Source: Rhabdornis inornatus (lineage: Eukaryota; Chordata; Aves; Passeriformes; Rhabdornithidae). Taken from it: 64,000 bases of DNA. The position numbers and the translations under genes are program-made. The stretch covers positions 673,864-737,863 of the forward strand of contig VWZS01002702.1 of the NCBI GenBank assembly GCA_013397075.1. The letters are read 5' to 3'. The notes under the pieces are model-generated. The model was not told the DNA's origin. It worked only from the letters and a program-made list of their open reading frames with translations, and made no database searches. Of the stretch, positions 26,401 to 39,786 are shown piece after piece (within the stretch, counting starts at the first letter, position 1; each line of letters begins with the position of its first letter).

Positions 26401-29400
26401 TGGTGCTGACAACCCTGCATATCGCACAGCTGCCTCTCAGCAGCCTTCTCTTAGCTCACTTACACCAACACTTCTCAGGGAAAATGTCCATCTTCCTTCA
26501 GATAGGATGCAATTTGCTCAAATTAGCAGCAGTTTAAGAAAACCTCAAGTGTCTACCTGGAGTTTAAAGATATGGAAAGTGGCAGGAACATGCAGCAGAG
26601 GACTGGCAGCTCATTGCATTTTCCTTTGCTGTCGCAGTCACAGATATCACTCACAGAATGGGTAACACATGCAAACCTCTTGTCCTGCAGTGCCTTGCTT
26701 CCACCTGAGCCCACCTACATCCCTATATTGTTATTTCTGCTGTAGAGATACACCATGCATATATTTGGAGATATGTATGTATAGTACAATTACCCTGTTT
26801 TGTCCAGTGAAATCAAGAATCTGCCATCTTTGCCTCCATGCAAATCCAACCTTGCTGCTGGGCTGTGTCTAGCAACTCCAATAATAATGTCTATTTATAC
26901 AGCCAGTCCTGGCTCCAAGCTCTCTAGGACATTATAGCCATGTATATCCAGCATCTAACCTGAAACCCATTGGCTTTGCTCAGTCAATGATTCTTACACA
27001 TCACACTCACATACAGAAACTCACCCTACTACCCTGGTTTTCTTGTATCAAGACTTCCATAGTATCCTTTAGTCAGCATACTAGAGAAACCTTTAAATAA
27101 ATGCTGTTAATTTTTTTATTGATCAAACTGTGATCCACTTCATTTTCCATTATAGCAGAAATCTCCTATAGGAGCATTCAGATTGAGTTTCTTTATTCTG
27201 TCTCTAGAAGCATGTCACTTTTCATTATTGCTTAAAAATTAGAAAGCAGTTTCTCTGTTCTTTATGGCTTTTTTTAAGTTTAGTTACTGAAGGGTTATTA
27301 AACTTGGAAAATATACAGACAGGCATAATGTGATGAATAAATTCCTCACTGTCTCTAACCAACTTTAACACTAGCTTTTTTTATAATTTTTTAAGTTTAT
27401 TTTCACTGAAAGACTGCCTGTAATTATTACTCATGTTCTCCCCAAACACTTATGTTACTAAAGTGTGAAATGTCTTCTAACACAAAGACAGTTCTCTGGG
27501 AAGTAATTACGAAAATGCATTCAGGGGCAATAATTTTATATTAACTGTCAGCAGCATACATCTTCTGAAAAGGCACTTGTTATGAAGGAATTATTTGTGT
27601 GGAATTTGAAGGCACTGAAGGCGAAGGAAAATTGCAGAAACACATTAAACTGAAACTCCAGCTCCCTCATCAAGGGTCAGTTTATGTTTAAATCATTACC
27701 TTGAAGGCAACCCCATACCTTCCAAAGAGTCTATTAGACAGACAATTTCAATTTATGCACAAATTGGACACAGTCTCCAGTTTTTGGAGTGGAACAATTT
27801 ACACCCCCTTTTTAAGGAAATTTCTGAGCAGCTAATCGAAAGAAATGTCTGAAAATTATGGACTTCTATTAACCTTTCACTGATGACACTAAAAATACTT
27901 GCTACTGATTTATGGGTAGTAGCAAAAATAGTGGCCTCAAAACTGACCAAGCACATTAAAAAGATATCTGTGTCTGTAAAGGCTGCAAGAAAAGATTTAA
28001 TGAGTATTTCACAGTAACTTTTAGCCTACAGACCAATCCCCCAGTCCTTTGGAAGGTGAAATAACTCAGTGAAAGGTTTTTAAAAAGTGAAACCCAGCAA
28101 CAGTGATTAAGCATCACATCATTTTAAAAGTGTTTTTTAAAAAAATCAAATAAGGAAATCATATAAACACCACCAAAGAGTAAAATTTCCTCTTAATCGT
28201 AGCTGCAGGTAATGTTTCAGCCTTTCTAGTGCTTTTACTGAAATGATTTAGATGTTACTATGCTATGTGACAAATGCACTTACACACCGAAAAGCGGACA
28301 AAGAGCTGAGTTATTATTATTTATTTGCATGCAAGCAGCAGTGGGATTGTACTTTATAGTGTTAACAGCACAGTGTTTATCAGCTCTTCAGTATTTGGCA
28401 GCCAGTTTAACAGGATAAATATGGGATGTAAACACTTTCCCGACACAAAAAGCATTGTAAGTGAATTTTAGGGAACACAACGAAAGGCAGGGAGCGGAGC
28501 AGTCCAGATTGTGCCAAACTGTTTGGCTGGAGCAGCACCTGACTGCCCAGATACTGACCATGGTCACCTCAGGGTGCCCTCCCCAGGCCAGGGACAGACA
28601 CTGTCCCCCCACAGGGCTGCGAGGAGAGCAGCACCCCCTTTTACACTGAGGCCTCCTCCTTGGAAAGGATGCAAAACTCTGTAGATCTGCTTTGTGCAGC
28701 TCTGTGGCATCCAAATCAGAAACCATGTTTGCACCCAAACTGCTCAACAGCCATCTGCAGAAGACATCTATCCACTTACTCAAGATGTGTGACTGCCATG
28801 CAACACATTCTCTGCTTCTGAAAAAAGATGCTGCTATCCACTTCCAGATTCCAAAGGCGCATTTGAATGGGAGTAACTGCCACCTACAGTTCCAATAATG
28901 AGGTTCAAATCAAACCAGATCTAAAAGCCATTTTAGATGCATGCATTTTAGATATGAAGTTCATTTATATGCACGAAGAAATTAGAATGCAGCAAGTATT
29001 AACTTCAAAGAGAAGTGCACTTAGTCATAAAAATGTGCTTTTCACTTTTTCACATACAACTGCTAAATAATATCGACCATCGTACTCTAATAAATACATG
29101 TAACTTTTCAGAAGAAAATGGCACTTGAACTTTATTTAGGTATATGAATATTTTAATAAAACTCAACTTACTGGATTTTCAAGTCTTTATTGAAGAAAAG
29201 TGCTCTGTTTCCAGCAGTTCTATGGAATTCCACTCACAGCTAACATGGGACTTCTTAATCACATTTTAATACATAGGCATGTCAAACTCTTTCCTCTCTT
29301 TGAGGAAATGGTGTGAACTATTTTCTTTTTTTTTTTTAAGTTTTTTCTTTTTGTGGCTTTTTGGTTGTTTGGAGCTTTTTTACTTCAAGGTAAAGACAGA

Positions 29401-32384
29401 TATCTGCAAAACTTAAATCTATAGCTCCCTGAACAGACAGAATATTCAGAAGGCTTAATAAAATTCACATGTGGCTTGTTATTGCAGCTGCATATCAAAT
29501 GCAAAAATAAGGTATTGACTGGTTCTGCTCAAAATAGCAGCTGCTGGAACTCTATTAAAATAAACCTGTTGATTTTCAAAGAGAGAAAAATTAGAGAGGA
29601 TGTAATTTACCATAAGCAATAAATGCCGCTACGTATTTTGATGTCCCTTTGCCTAATTCAAAATGCAGATTCCTTTATTGTTCCTCCATAAGGTCCAGGA
29701 CTTTGAATTGCCCTTTCTGCAGGAAGTCCTGGTCCTGAAGAATTCGTGTCTTCAGTGTACAGCCCTCAGTGCGTGCACACAGGAGCAAGATGGAAGCAGA
29801 GCAAGGACTTCATACAAAAATACCCTCTTAGGCCCCTGAATATATTTCCTTTCAAAATTCACTTTTCCCATGCTTGAAATATGGATTTGTTTAAAAGTTT
29901 TGCTGAAAAGGAATGCCTTTTGCAAAACAAACTGGTGGGGTCCTCCAGGTAGCATTTACATTCCTCCTTTTATACCTATAAAACCCCCAGAACATTAGGA
30001 CTGAGAGAGTAAGAGAGCCCTCTGCAAACTGTCAGGAACCAAGGGGTGGATCAACACAGAGGGAAAAAGTGGAAAAAGAGCAAAAAAATGTATTGGGGTA
30101 GGAAGAAAAACACAGGCAAATTAGAGAAAGCAATAATTATTTCATTGACCTTCTCATGGGTCTTGGTTTGCTCAGAACCTGCCTGGATCATTTTCCATGG
30201 GGAATGACAAATGTGCAGCTGAAGGAGCACAGAAGGGACTCACTTCTGTGATAACTGTGCCTGGAAGTCTTCAAAACTGTGATTAAAGACTTGAGAGGCT
30301 TCAGTGGGGCCAGGTTTGTGGAGTTGGTTTCTCAGGTAAAACTCCTGTTTCTATCCAGGGTACAGAGAGTTGAACCTGGACCACAAAGTAGTTGTGGGTT
30401 TTATGGCCTGATCAAATAGCCCACATCATCTTTCGAGGAAAAAAACCCTCACTGACTTTCTCTCTACAAATTTGGCTTACTCTGAAAAAAAAAAAAAAGG
30501 TGTTTCAAATGCACCTTTTCCACGTTTTCCCAAATGCATGCTCAAGTGTCTCTGCAACCAGTTACTGCTGGCAGAGGCTCATGCCACTGCTCGAGGGGAG
30601 CCTCCAAGCTGAGCACTGCCAGCACAAAGAGCAGAAACTAGAAAACAAAAAATCAGTACCTTTACACTGCTCCAGCTATGGCTGGGAGGGACATCTGTAG
30701 GTAGCCCAAGTGATTTAGGGGGCTAATACTCAGAAGTGGCAACAGACTGTAGTAAAAACCCATGAAACTGGAAATTAATGGGAGTGAGGCACCTACGTGT
30801 CCAAACGGTTTCAGAAGAGCAGGGCTTGAAAGCTTTGAGAAACGTTACCCTCAGGTCTTGTGCATCTCTGCACAACCAAGCACCAGGCTGGGCACTGTGT
30901 CTTGGTGCAGGGATTCAAACCACAGCAAAAGTTAATGAACATGGAAAAAGGCAACTGTTATAATAAGATTCTCAACCAGAAGAGAGATAAGAAAATCATA
31001 CTATGCAGCATAGGAAAGGGTATTTAACAGGTGGCCAAGTTATTAGAGAACAACTGGATTTTGCAGAGCCTTCCCTCCCATGTGCCCCTGGCCCGCTCCT
31101 GCTGCACAAACACACACCAAACCTGCCCAGCAGATACACCCGGGAGATCACCACAAGCCAACAAAGCTCAGGAAGTTTCCTGCCACTTCCTGCTCTTTCT
31201 CTCTTCCCTGGGCTTAAAACGAGTGATTTTGGGCTGTGGGCTCAGTTAAATTTCAGTTTGTGTTTAAAACAAGCCCACACGCAAAAATTAATGTACCTCA
31301 GATTTCCTTTTAAATTTCTTTCCTTAATACCAAACTCTTAAGTCCTACACGTTTCACTTGACAAAGCCATTAATTCAGTAATTTCACATAATTAAATCGA
31401 GCAAAGCAGAGTATTTAAATTGGAGCTAAGTGAAATATACTTCTGTGCAGCTCATGCTGTTAGAATTGTGCTGCATGCTATTCTGCTGCTGCTCATTTAT
31501 TAATTTAGGATTGGCTGAAACGTGACACTGTGTAATAAGGAATTCACTGGTTTCAACAGCATTAGATATTAAAAAAAAAAAAATCTAAAAATCACAGAGG
31601 ACAATGTATCAAGTTCCAAATGAAATAAGTTAATCCCTTTGAATGAGCCCTCAGCAGAGCACTTCTGTACCCAGCTGAAACTGGCACCCAGGTTTGCACT
31701 TTCCCTGGGATAACTAATTTCTGGATAGAGAATTTCAGCTATTTATCCCTGGAATAAGCAGTGAGCTGCACTAGTCCTCTGGTGTGGTGATCCTTTCAGC
31801 AATGATAACACTTTTTTCCCTATTATCTTCCTGCATTTTCTCTTCTAACTCTGTATGGTAAATAAAGACATTTAAAAGACTTAAAGCTAAAATGACTTTA
31901 AAGTTGGTTCTCCCTCAGCCTCTCCTCTCATTCAGCAGGTCCCAGGTATCAGAGCAGGAGACAGTAGTATGTACACAGCACCAGAAACTGGAAGAGCCCT
32001 TGGATCTGCCATGAGAATGATGGATGGCAAAAAAGAATAAAAAGGACAGATAAAACCTAAAGCTCATCTTTTTTGCTGGCAAGTGAGTAATAAAGGTGAA
32101 GAAATTAAGATGGCAAATAATCCAAATAGTGGAAATACTTTAAGTAATTAACAAAGTCTCTCCAGAATATAGTGGTGTTGCTTTCTGGTGTTTTTTTTTT
32201 CCCATCAGTGCTTTCTACTTCTCAAATTTCTCGTGAATTACCTTAATTGGGCTCTTCCAGGTAGGCTGGAATTTCCTCCACTTCTTCCTGGCCTCGAAGG
32301 ACACCTGTGAGAGGGGCAGAACTGGCCTGCTCATGATAGCCCTCACCAGATACCGCTCATAATGAGCTGCTCCCACTAATGAAA

Positions 32385-32560
32385 AGGGGGGGGCTGGGGG
32401 AGATATTGTTGCTGTTGTAATTAAGCTTGTGAAGAGTTTATTTGGAGAGAAATTAGATTTATTTACATGCTGCTTTGTTGCTGATGAAGCACCAGCTATC
32501 TGAGAGAACTTCTAATTAACCCTAATTTAGTTGATGCGCTCTTTAGCGGCCCCATTCCCT
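32385..32560. promoter_or_regulatory. Candidate conserved noncoding element
   Basis: A G-run (GGGGGGGCTGGGGG near 32385) is followed by GTTGTAATTAAGC, TTCTAATTAACCCTAATTTAG and GCGCTCTTTAGCGGCC. It combines homeodomain cores with rare CpG in a non-repetitive context. The assignment is inference only. Confidence 0.25.
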
Positions 32561-35559
32561 GTGTACTTTGCCAAGGTAAAAAGTAGTAACCATAACAAAA
32601 TTATCCTTTTTTTAAAAGACACTTTTTGGGGAGGAGTCTAGTCCCAACTTCTTTCCTTACATTATGGAATTTGTGTTTTAGTTGCTGACTGCCAGGAAGA
32701 TGCACAGTTGACAACTTTATCCTACTCCTATGGCTTTTTCAACAGCCTTTGGTGTGTGCAGAAAAAGGGGTTCAGGGTTTGCTTTGGACCCCTCCACTGC
32801 TCTTACAGCCATCACAACCAGGAGTCTGTTTTTAAACCTCTTCCACTCCTGACATCCTTGGCCAGTTATGCTGTCTGGCCACAGAGTTCATTAACCAGAT
32901 ACGGTTTTAAACTATTTCATTACAGGATCAAGCTAAAAATCACTTAACTCTTAGGATGTCTTTTCTTATTTAAAAGTTCACTGGTGGCTCTGCTGCTCTT
33001 CCAGTGCCTGTGGTGTAGCTTTTCTGAGTTGTTTGCAGCTCAGAAAGACATTTAAAATACAACAGGCTTACGACCTCTTTACATTAAAAAAACCACGAAA
33101 AAGTCTCCAGTTTTTAGAAACCGTTTTGGAGGAAGAGCAACACCAATTCTTACTTAATTTCACACATACAACACCAAGAAAACTAAGCACCACTTTTTGG
33201 AATTAAGGGTGAAAAATGAAACATAATTTAGTTCTGTTGTACAGAAGCACCTATGCTTTTTCATCACAATACAACCCTGAGATACAAAGAGCACCTGCAG
33301 AAGTGACATCCCTCATGTCTTCACCACCACAGCTGTTTGCACATACAGTATATAAAGACCAAAAAAAGGGGGGGAAAAAAGTGGATTTCGCAAACGTCGT
33401 GTCTGGAAATTGTTTCACCTATGACTATTACAAACTTGTGCAAGATTTCTGCCTGAAATTCACCTTAATCAGAAAAAAAGTACATTTTTGCTGCACAACC
33501 TTTCTTTCATAAGATTATAGACCAAATGCTGCACTCAGTTATACCTCGCTAGCCCTGTTGATTTTCTTTATGCTTCTTGGACGTCACTGTGGAAATTTGG
33601 CAATAAATGTATTTTGTTTAATATGAACAAGGAAGAAAAGCCAAATGCTTTTTACACAGAATATTTCTCACTCATTTAGCAGAATAAATGGTCTTCTGGA
33701 TTTCTGTGCTAATTGCAGATAGTCTGATGTGAACTGCTATCAAGGTTTAAGCCCACTTTTTGTCAGTTTCAAAAATGGACACGCATTCTGTAGAAAGTAA
33801 AGACAGCATTACAAACTGACCATTTTTCTGCAAATATTTGATTAAATGAACAGACTGAAAATCTTCCCAAAATTGAAATCTTCCCTTTTGTCACTGAAAG
33901 AAGGACAGACTATAGATATCTTCCTTTAATATTGTCAAAATTATGTAGAGGAGGACTTCAAAACACTGTCTTATAGACTTTTAAGCAAGTTTCATAGTCA
34001 GGAAAAGGCACTGATCTTTTTGTTGCTACATTTCATCCCCTTGATGTGTCAGCAGGAATGGCCTGACATAGCCCTTCTTGGGAGAATGCTAATTCAAGTC
34101 CAAGTTACACATTTCTTTTAACAAAAACCATAAGTGAAATCAAGATGGAACTAATCAGTCTGTCAAAACGATACATTTACAAACCACAAAAACATCTTAT
34201 TTGAATAAGAAAGAAATAGTTCTCTGATTTGCTTTCTGTGAATGGAAACAACCACTATCTCCATTTGTATTTACTCATCTGACAAAATCAGAGCACTAGA
34301 ATTTAGTGTCATTTAAGTCACCTATAGCCCCTATCCAAGCTAAATAATACCAGTAAGCACAAGTCTACAGCATGCCCAGCTCAAGGGGTCCAAAGTGCCT
34401 CTCAGGGGTAAACCATCACTCCTCCTCTCAAGGAGATAGATTAAAATAAAATATACACAGAGCAACAATCTAAATTTCAAACCCTTCTCAGAGGACTTTT
34501 CCTGCCAAGGTGCTTCAGTCAGCCCCAGCTCACTACACACACAGAGGGACACAACCAGCGAGTGCCTTCCCACTGTATTTCTCTCAAATTGAAAATACTC
34601 TGGCTTTGGTTCAAACAACAGTCAGAGCCTTTAAACACATACACACACTACATAGAGATCTCACCATGTCAGTGGTTTCCTTTATCCAGGCAAAAACTTC
34701 CAACCAATAGGGGAGAAATTTGCCTACAGGGTCCCTCCATTTTATGCTGGAAAATAAATTCCTCCAGAAATGCTGCATCTTGCAGTACATCAAGGTGCTT
34801 GGAGGGGAAACTTTGGGGTGAAGTGACATGTGTAATCCCATCATTCTACCTCAAGGAGAATGCACTGTTAAACATCTGAGTTTTCCTTTTGGAGCTTTGA
34901 TGAGTTTACTAAGAAAAAAGTAACAGTGGCCTCACTGACTAGAACACTTAAGTTTAGGGAAAAGTGTGTTTTCTTTACTCATAACAATGCAATAATATTT
35001 CACAGCTCTTAAAAGCACCTTTTGTGCTTGAAACACATAAGTAACACTTGCATAGCAGTTTATTTGTAAAACATAAACTTCTGCTGCTGCAGGAGTCTGG
35101 AACAGGAGAGCGCAGTGGTGGCTCTCCCCTTTTCTGAGGAGAAATAAGCCTTTACCCAAACATTACACCTACTAATTTCAACACAGCAACAAAGATGGTG
35201 AATTTTCTATATCTAGATTATTACATCACTAAAATATATTAAACAGATTCACTGCAAATGCATTAAAGCTTTCAACACGACTGGTTATTTTCAGCCAAAT
35301 TACCAGGCTGATGTTTAAACGCCAGTAAGCTGAAGGAGTCCTTGTTTATCTGTCACAAACTACCAACTTATCCTCAAGGAAAGGCCAGGCTAAAACATGT
35401 ACCTCTAAATCCACACTGTTCAGCAGCATTCAGAGTAATCTCGTTCTGACTCACATTTTTACTGCTAATTGATTTACCCCTTCTGAAGGAGTTGCCTTGA
35501 ACAGGAGGCATCCCTTCTTTCTCCCCTTACCCCCCCTGCTCCAGCTTCATTACAACCCT

Positions 35560-35760
35560 GAGCTGTTGCCAAAATGAGATATTGCCTCATTTTTGGTACC
35601 ATGCCCTTGAAGGCATCTTATTAGAAAAGACCATTTCTTAATTAACATTTTTGATCTTTAATCTATTACACATCCCTTTAATCCCATACGGAGGAGCTTT
35701 TGGCCCACTTCCGTGCCGTGGCGGTGGGAGGCAATAGACTTGGCAATTTATGCTGAGGGC
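35560..35760. promoter_or_regulatory. Candidate conserved noncoding element
   Basis: It contains TTAATTAAC (35639), TTTAATCCC (bicoid/OTX-type, about 35678), and a non-repetitive CpG-bearing segment (CCATACGG, CCGTGCCGTGGCGG near 35712). This composition is unlike the neighbouring low-complexity intron. The assignment is inference only. Confidence 0.3.
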
Positions 35761-36034
35761 TCTCTCCCAGCTGGGCTCCAGCATGGCCAGCTGCAGGGCT
35801 GGCTATGCTCTCACTGGTCAGCAGCAGACATTTGCATTTATTATTTCATTGCCTTTTTTTTTTAATATAGACTTCAGAGAGCCACCGCTCAGTATTAAAG
35901 CCAACAGGCAGAATGGCAAGCTTGTGGATGAGATCAGACTTCAGTCAAGCTCTTAGATAACCAGCAAAACTCTTAAGTGGGAGATTTAGTGGATCACCAA
36001 CATGTGAAGTGTTAAAGAAAAGTACAATGTTAAG

Positions 36035-36310
36035 TCCCTTACATCATTTTACTTGCAAATAATTACAGCAATTACAATGTGCTAACTGGCAATTAACATT
36101 ACAGGCTTCACAACTCACCAGAATTTTTTAAAACACGCTGTGGCCCTATGTAAATTGTCTCTTTGGTACTTCTGATTTGGTGGCTGTATGAGCTAATGGC
36201 TACACATTAGCTCAGCGGATCTCAGAACAGAACTGCCCACGTGCCAGATAATTTAATTAGAGGCTTGATCTTGTCAGAGCTTTATGCAACACAGACTGAT
36301 TCCAAGCAAA
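36035..36310. promoter_or_regulatory. Candidate conserved noncoding element, homeodomain-motif rich
   Basis: This stretch has many AATTA/TAAT cores (AATAATTACAGCAATTACAATG, split near 36058; GGCAATTAACATTAC near 36088; AATTTAATTAGAGG near 36250), the hairpin at 36189 and an E-box CACGTG (36239). The mixed composition, free of simple repeats, resembles vertebrate developmental enhancers. Conservation itself cannot be seen from a single sequence. Confidence 0.35.
36189..36214. repeat. Exact 10-bp inverted repeat with 6-nt loop
   Basis: TGAGCTAATG (36189-36198) is followed by GCTACA and by its exact reverse complement CATTAGCTCA (36205-36214). It sits within a region dense in TAATTA-like motifs. 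It could be a paired homeodomain site or a small hairpin. Confidence 0.85.
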
Positions 36311-36949
36311 GCGTGTGAGTTTTTTCCTTTCTCTTTAGTGTTTTGTGACTTTCTAATAATTTCTACTAACGAACAGCAAAGCCATCCAAAGGAGAAAGAA
36401 AGCACAGGTAATGGCACACACCAAGAGGCAGCACTCCAGTCCTAAGTGCAAGGAATTCAAAAATATGAAAATATGCAGTGCAAGACACATTAAGCACCTC
36501 TTCCACACACACCCCAGTGTACTGCCAGGTCTCTGCATATGTCTATTGAATCTTCATTGTGCTATTACTCAGCCCCAAAGAAGACAAAGGTCACTTGTCT
36601 CCAAGTGAGAGCTATAGGGTATCTCAAATCTCATTATAAATGGTCCCATTTAACAGTTTTCTCATTTGAATTTATACACAACAAATACAAGGTTATGAGA
36701 TGAACGTGGTTTATTTTAACAGTGACATAGTAATTCCTTGTAGTGAGACTGGAAAAAGGCTACTTTAGACACTAAATGACAGAAATGCAAACATATCTTT
36801 TAATATGCCCTTATTTTTTGTTTGCCACACATTTTTATACTACAGTAACAGTACTTGGACTCTTGGTCCATGATAAGCTAAACAGCTTAAGACAATATAA
36901 CCAAAAATACTGTAGTAAAGGCTACAAAACTTTTACAAGTCAGGTCAAT

Positions 36950-37005
36950 GTTGAGCAAGACCCACTAGAGGTCCCTTCCAACCCAAATTATTCTAGTTTC
37001 CTGTA
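36950..37005 (+). mobile_element. CR1 LINE 3'-end fragment
   Basis: The phrase CTAGAGGTCCCTTCCAACCC followed by AAATTATTCTAG (about 36966-36997) is the characteristic 3' terminus of avian/reptilian CR1 non-LTR retrotransposons in sense orientation. The preceding GGTCAATGTTGAGCAAGACC may be diverged CR1. Only the terminus remains, as is usual for 5'-truncated CR1 insertions. No open reading frame for reverse transcriptase is present. Confidence 0.8.
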
Positions 37006-37839
37006 CTGAACAAGCAAAGATTTTTTGGGCAAATCATCATAAATTTAATGCATTTCTTCATTGCGGAGTTTCATATCAAATGTTCTTACTCAGCGCAGAA
37101 CACAAAGCAGTGCAGCTTGCTCATTCCATTTATTTTTCTTCTTTTACAACCTTGTTTATAAAACCCCATTCTCATGACTGCCACAATTTGTTTTTTTCTT
37201 AAGAAGAATGATTACTGGGGATCCACCACTGTGGCATTATATTTTATTGATTTTTCTTGTTTAAGCAACAGGCCAACATAACATATTCTACTATTCTTGT
37301 TCTACATTAATTCAGGCTGGGAGCTTTGAGCTACCAGTTACAACTGCAAAGTATAAACCAGTCAAAGGAGAACAGGTTTTTGTGAAAACCAAAGAAATTG
37401 TTCACCAGGAGACTTTTGTTCAACTCTCCAGCTGTCTGCTTTCACAAAGGTAAAACCCACTGCAATCACTTCCTACGGCAGCATGGTTTCAGCTTTCCCC
37501 CTCCTACCAGCCAGACAAGGCAGATTTGGAAAAGCAAAGCCACTGACCTGCAGAAATGACTCAAAGCAGGATGGGCTGGCAAGTGCCCATCAGTCCTGAA
37601 GCCAGAGCCCTTTGGGGAAGGTCAACCTGCAGCACTGTGCACACTGCATAATGCAAAGTGGTGTGGGTATGTGGCACAAGGAAGACTTCCTACTAGGTTG
37701 GGAGGCTTAATGAGCATTTGCAAAGTGTTTTGAGATCCTACATAAAAATATTTACTGAAATAAGCTCTAGAAAGCACAATTTGCCTGACCATTCTGTCTG
37801 CTTAAATCTGCAGATTAGCAAATCCAGAGTGCAGCAGAA

Positions 37840-38090
37840 TTGGATCAATTAGAGATGAGAAGGATTTATTAGGTGATCTTATCCACCCCTCTGCTACTGT
37901 AAGACCATTCCTACAGTGTATTTTCAAGTGCTTTGTCCAGTCTAGTTTGTAAATTACCAAAGTAATGGAAGATAATACCAGGCTACTAGATCCTACTACC
38001 TGAAAATGTTTCCTGATACTCAGCCTAGCATCTCCTTTGCTTTGCCCACTACTCCTAGTTGTGCCCCTGAAAGCTATCATAGACAACAGA
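37840..38090 (-). mobile_element. Ancient CR1/L3-like LINE fragment
   Basis: Landmarks read on the plus strand match, in order, the complement of old CR1/L3 3' regions as I remember them: a GATCTTATCCACCCC segment (about 37876), AAGACCATTCCTACAGTGTA (37901), GCTTTGTCCAGTCTAGTTT (37931), CTGAAAATGTTTCCTGATA (38000), CTCAGCCTAGCATCTCC (38018) and CTAGTTGTGCCCCTGAAAG (38056). The element is therefore in minus orientation. It is heavily diverged and non-coding. Old copies of this type are sometimes retained as regulatory sequence. Confidence 0.65.
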
Positions 38091-39717
38091 TATAACTTCT
38101 ATTTAAAAACACAAAAAATGTTTATCTAACCACACCCCTTCACTTGGGCAGCAAGGGAGAACAAGATGGCACCACTGAAAGAAACACAGGAAGGGAAGAA
38201 GATGGGAAGGTGCTATGCTGTGCCTTCCTCTTCTCCAGCACTCACTCCAGCTCAATGGCAGATCCTGCACCCAGATTTTCATGCCTGGAGGAGACCAAGC
38301 AAGCCCAGGAGAGCCAGGAAGGCTGATCCTGATGGTCCACCTGTGAAAGCAATTGCCTGCCTTCAGTTGTGCTAGGAAATGAGTGTTACAATCTCCCAGC
38401 AGAAAATGTGCCAACAGGCACACCTTTAAATAAAAAGCACATTTGTTACAGGGAGAAAAATGCTGGCAAGACAGGGATGCAGCCCTGGGGAAGTTGGCCC
38501 CTGCCCACCCCAGAACATCAGTATGCAATCATCCATGCTGGTGGCTTGTTTCTGTCTCTGGCAGGTTCCTGCTGCCAGAAGACCCTATGGGAGCATCCCC
38601 AGATCCACAGCAGCCTCACACCAGCACATACACCAAGCTCACAAGATTTCAGATGAGATTATCCTGATGACCCCAGACATAGTCCTAGACTTGACTGAAA
38701 CCTTGCTGCCCATTACCAGTCCTGATGCACTGCTGGCATCCCAGTGCACACCAGTCCACAAGGCCAGGCAGGGCTGTGACCCTGCAGCCTGCAGAAATCC
38801 TCCCTTTCACAGATGTAGCCTGTAGCAATTAGGAGGGCTGGCTTTAGACACTGGGAAGCTGGGCACCAATGACATTCTGCAATGCACTACACTTGCTCAG
38901 CTTCCTTTAAGCAGACTAGCTTGCCAGCATACATTGTCTTTAAGAAGCCTAGAAGGGGTGGGTGATGGGGTAGGGGGAGAACTCGATAGTTCACTTTGAA
39001 ATGAGCTTTTCTTTCGTCGCCTCTTGTACCATGGAAATTAATTCTCCTCCTCTGTGCTATCACTATAATTTCCCCAATTAACATTTTTAATAGTAAGTAT
39101 TTTCTAGGAAACGCCGTAATACACAGGTGTGTACTTCTAATTTAAATACTGACACCCATGCTGTGTTCACATCTGAAGATCGCTCCTTCTTGCCGGAGAT
39201 TCCCTCCCCAAACAAGAGGGGAACACCTATGGTGCTGCTCCACCAGAGCCGCCGTGCCAGCTTGGCGGGGCGGCTGTTTCCATGGCACACACACGTGTCG
39301 TGCACCAACAAATCCCATTTTTATACCTCTCCTTGCCCTGGAGGTGCTACAGCTGCAGGATGTTGCCTGGACTTCAGGCAGCCCCAGGAAGCTCCCTATC
39401 AGTCCAGCCAAGAGCTCCCTCTTGCAGCCCCACATCCCAGGAGCCTGGGAGTGCTGGGAGCAGAGGTTTGCTCGCAGGAAGCCCTTGTGCCTGCAGAGAG
39501 AGTTGTGCTGTGACTCCTACAAATGGAGGAATCTGGGAAGGGTTTATTATTACTTGTGTTGTTTCTTTGTGTGTTATCCAGCTACAAAAATCTTACATCT
39601 GTCTAGGATGTTCATCCACCACATATCTGAGTATCAGGTACTTTCTATTACTTCATCTTCCACTTGATAAAACATTATCAAAAGTACTTTCTTTAAATAT
39701 ATATATACATAAATAGT

Positions 39718-39786
39718 ATATAAATTAGTACTTATATACCATATAAATTAGTATTTATCTACTATATAAATTAATATTTATCTGTA
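39718..39786. repeat. AT-rich tandem repeat, three 23-bp units
   Basis: ATATAAATTA starts at 39718, 39741 and 39764, exactly 23 bp apart, each followed by GTACTTAT, GTATTTAT or ATATTTAT. A short run of AT dinucleotides (39697-39706) lies just upstream. Confidence 0.85.
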
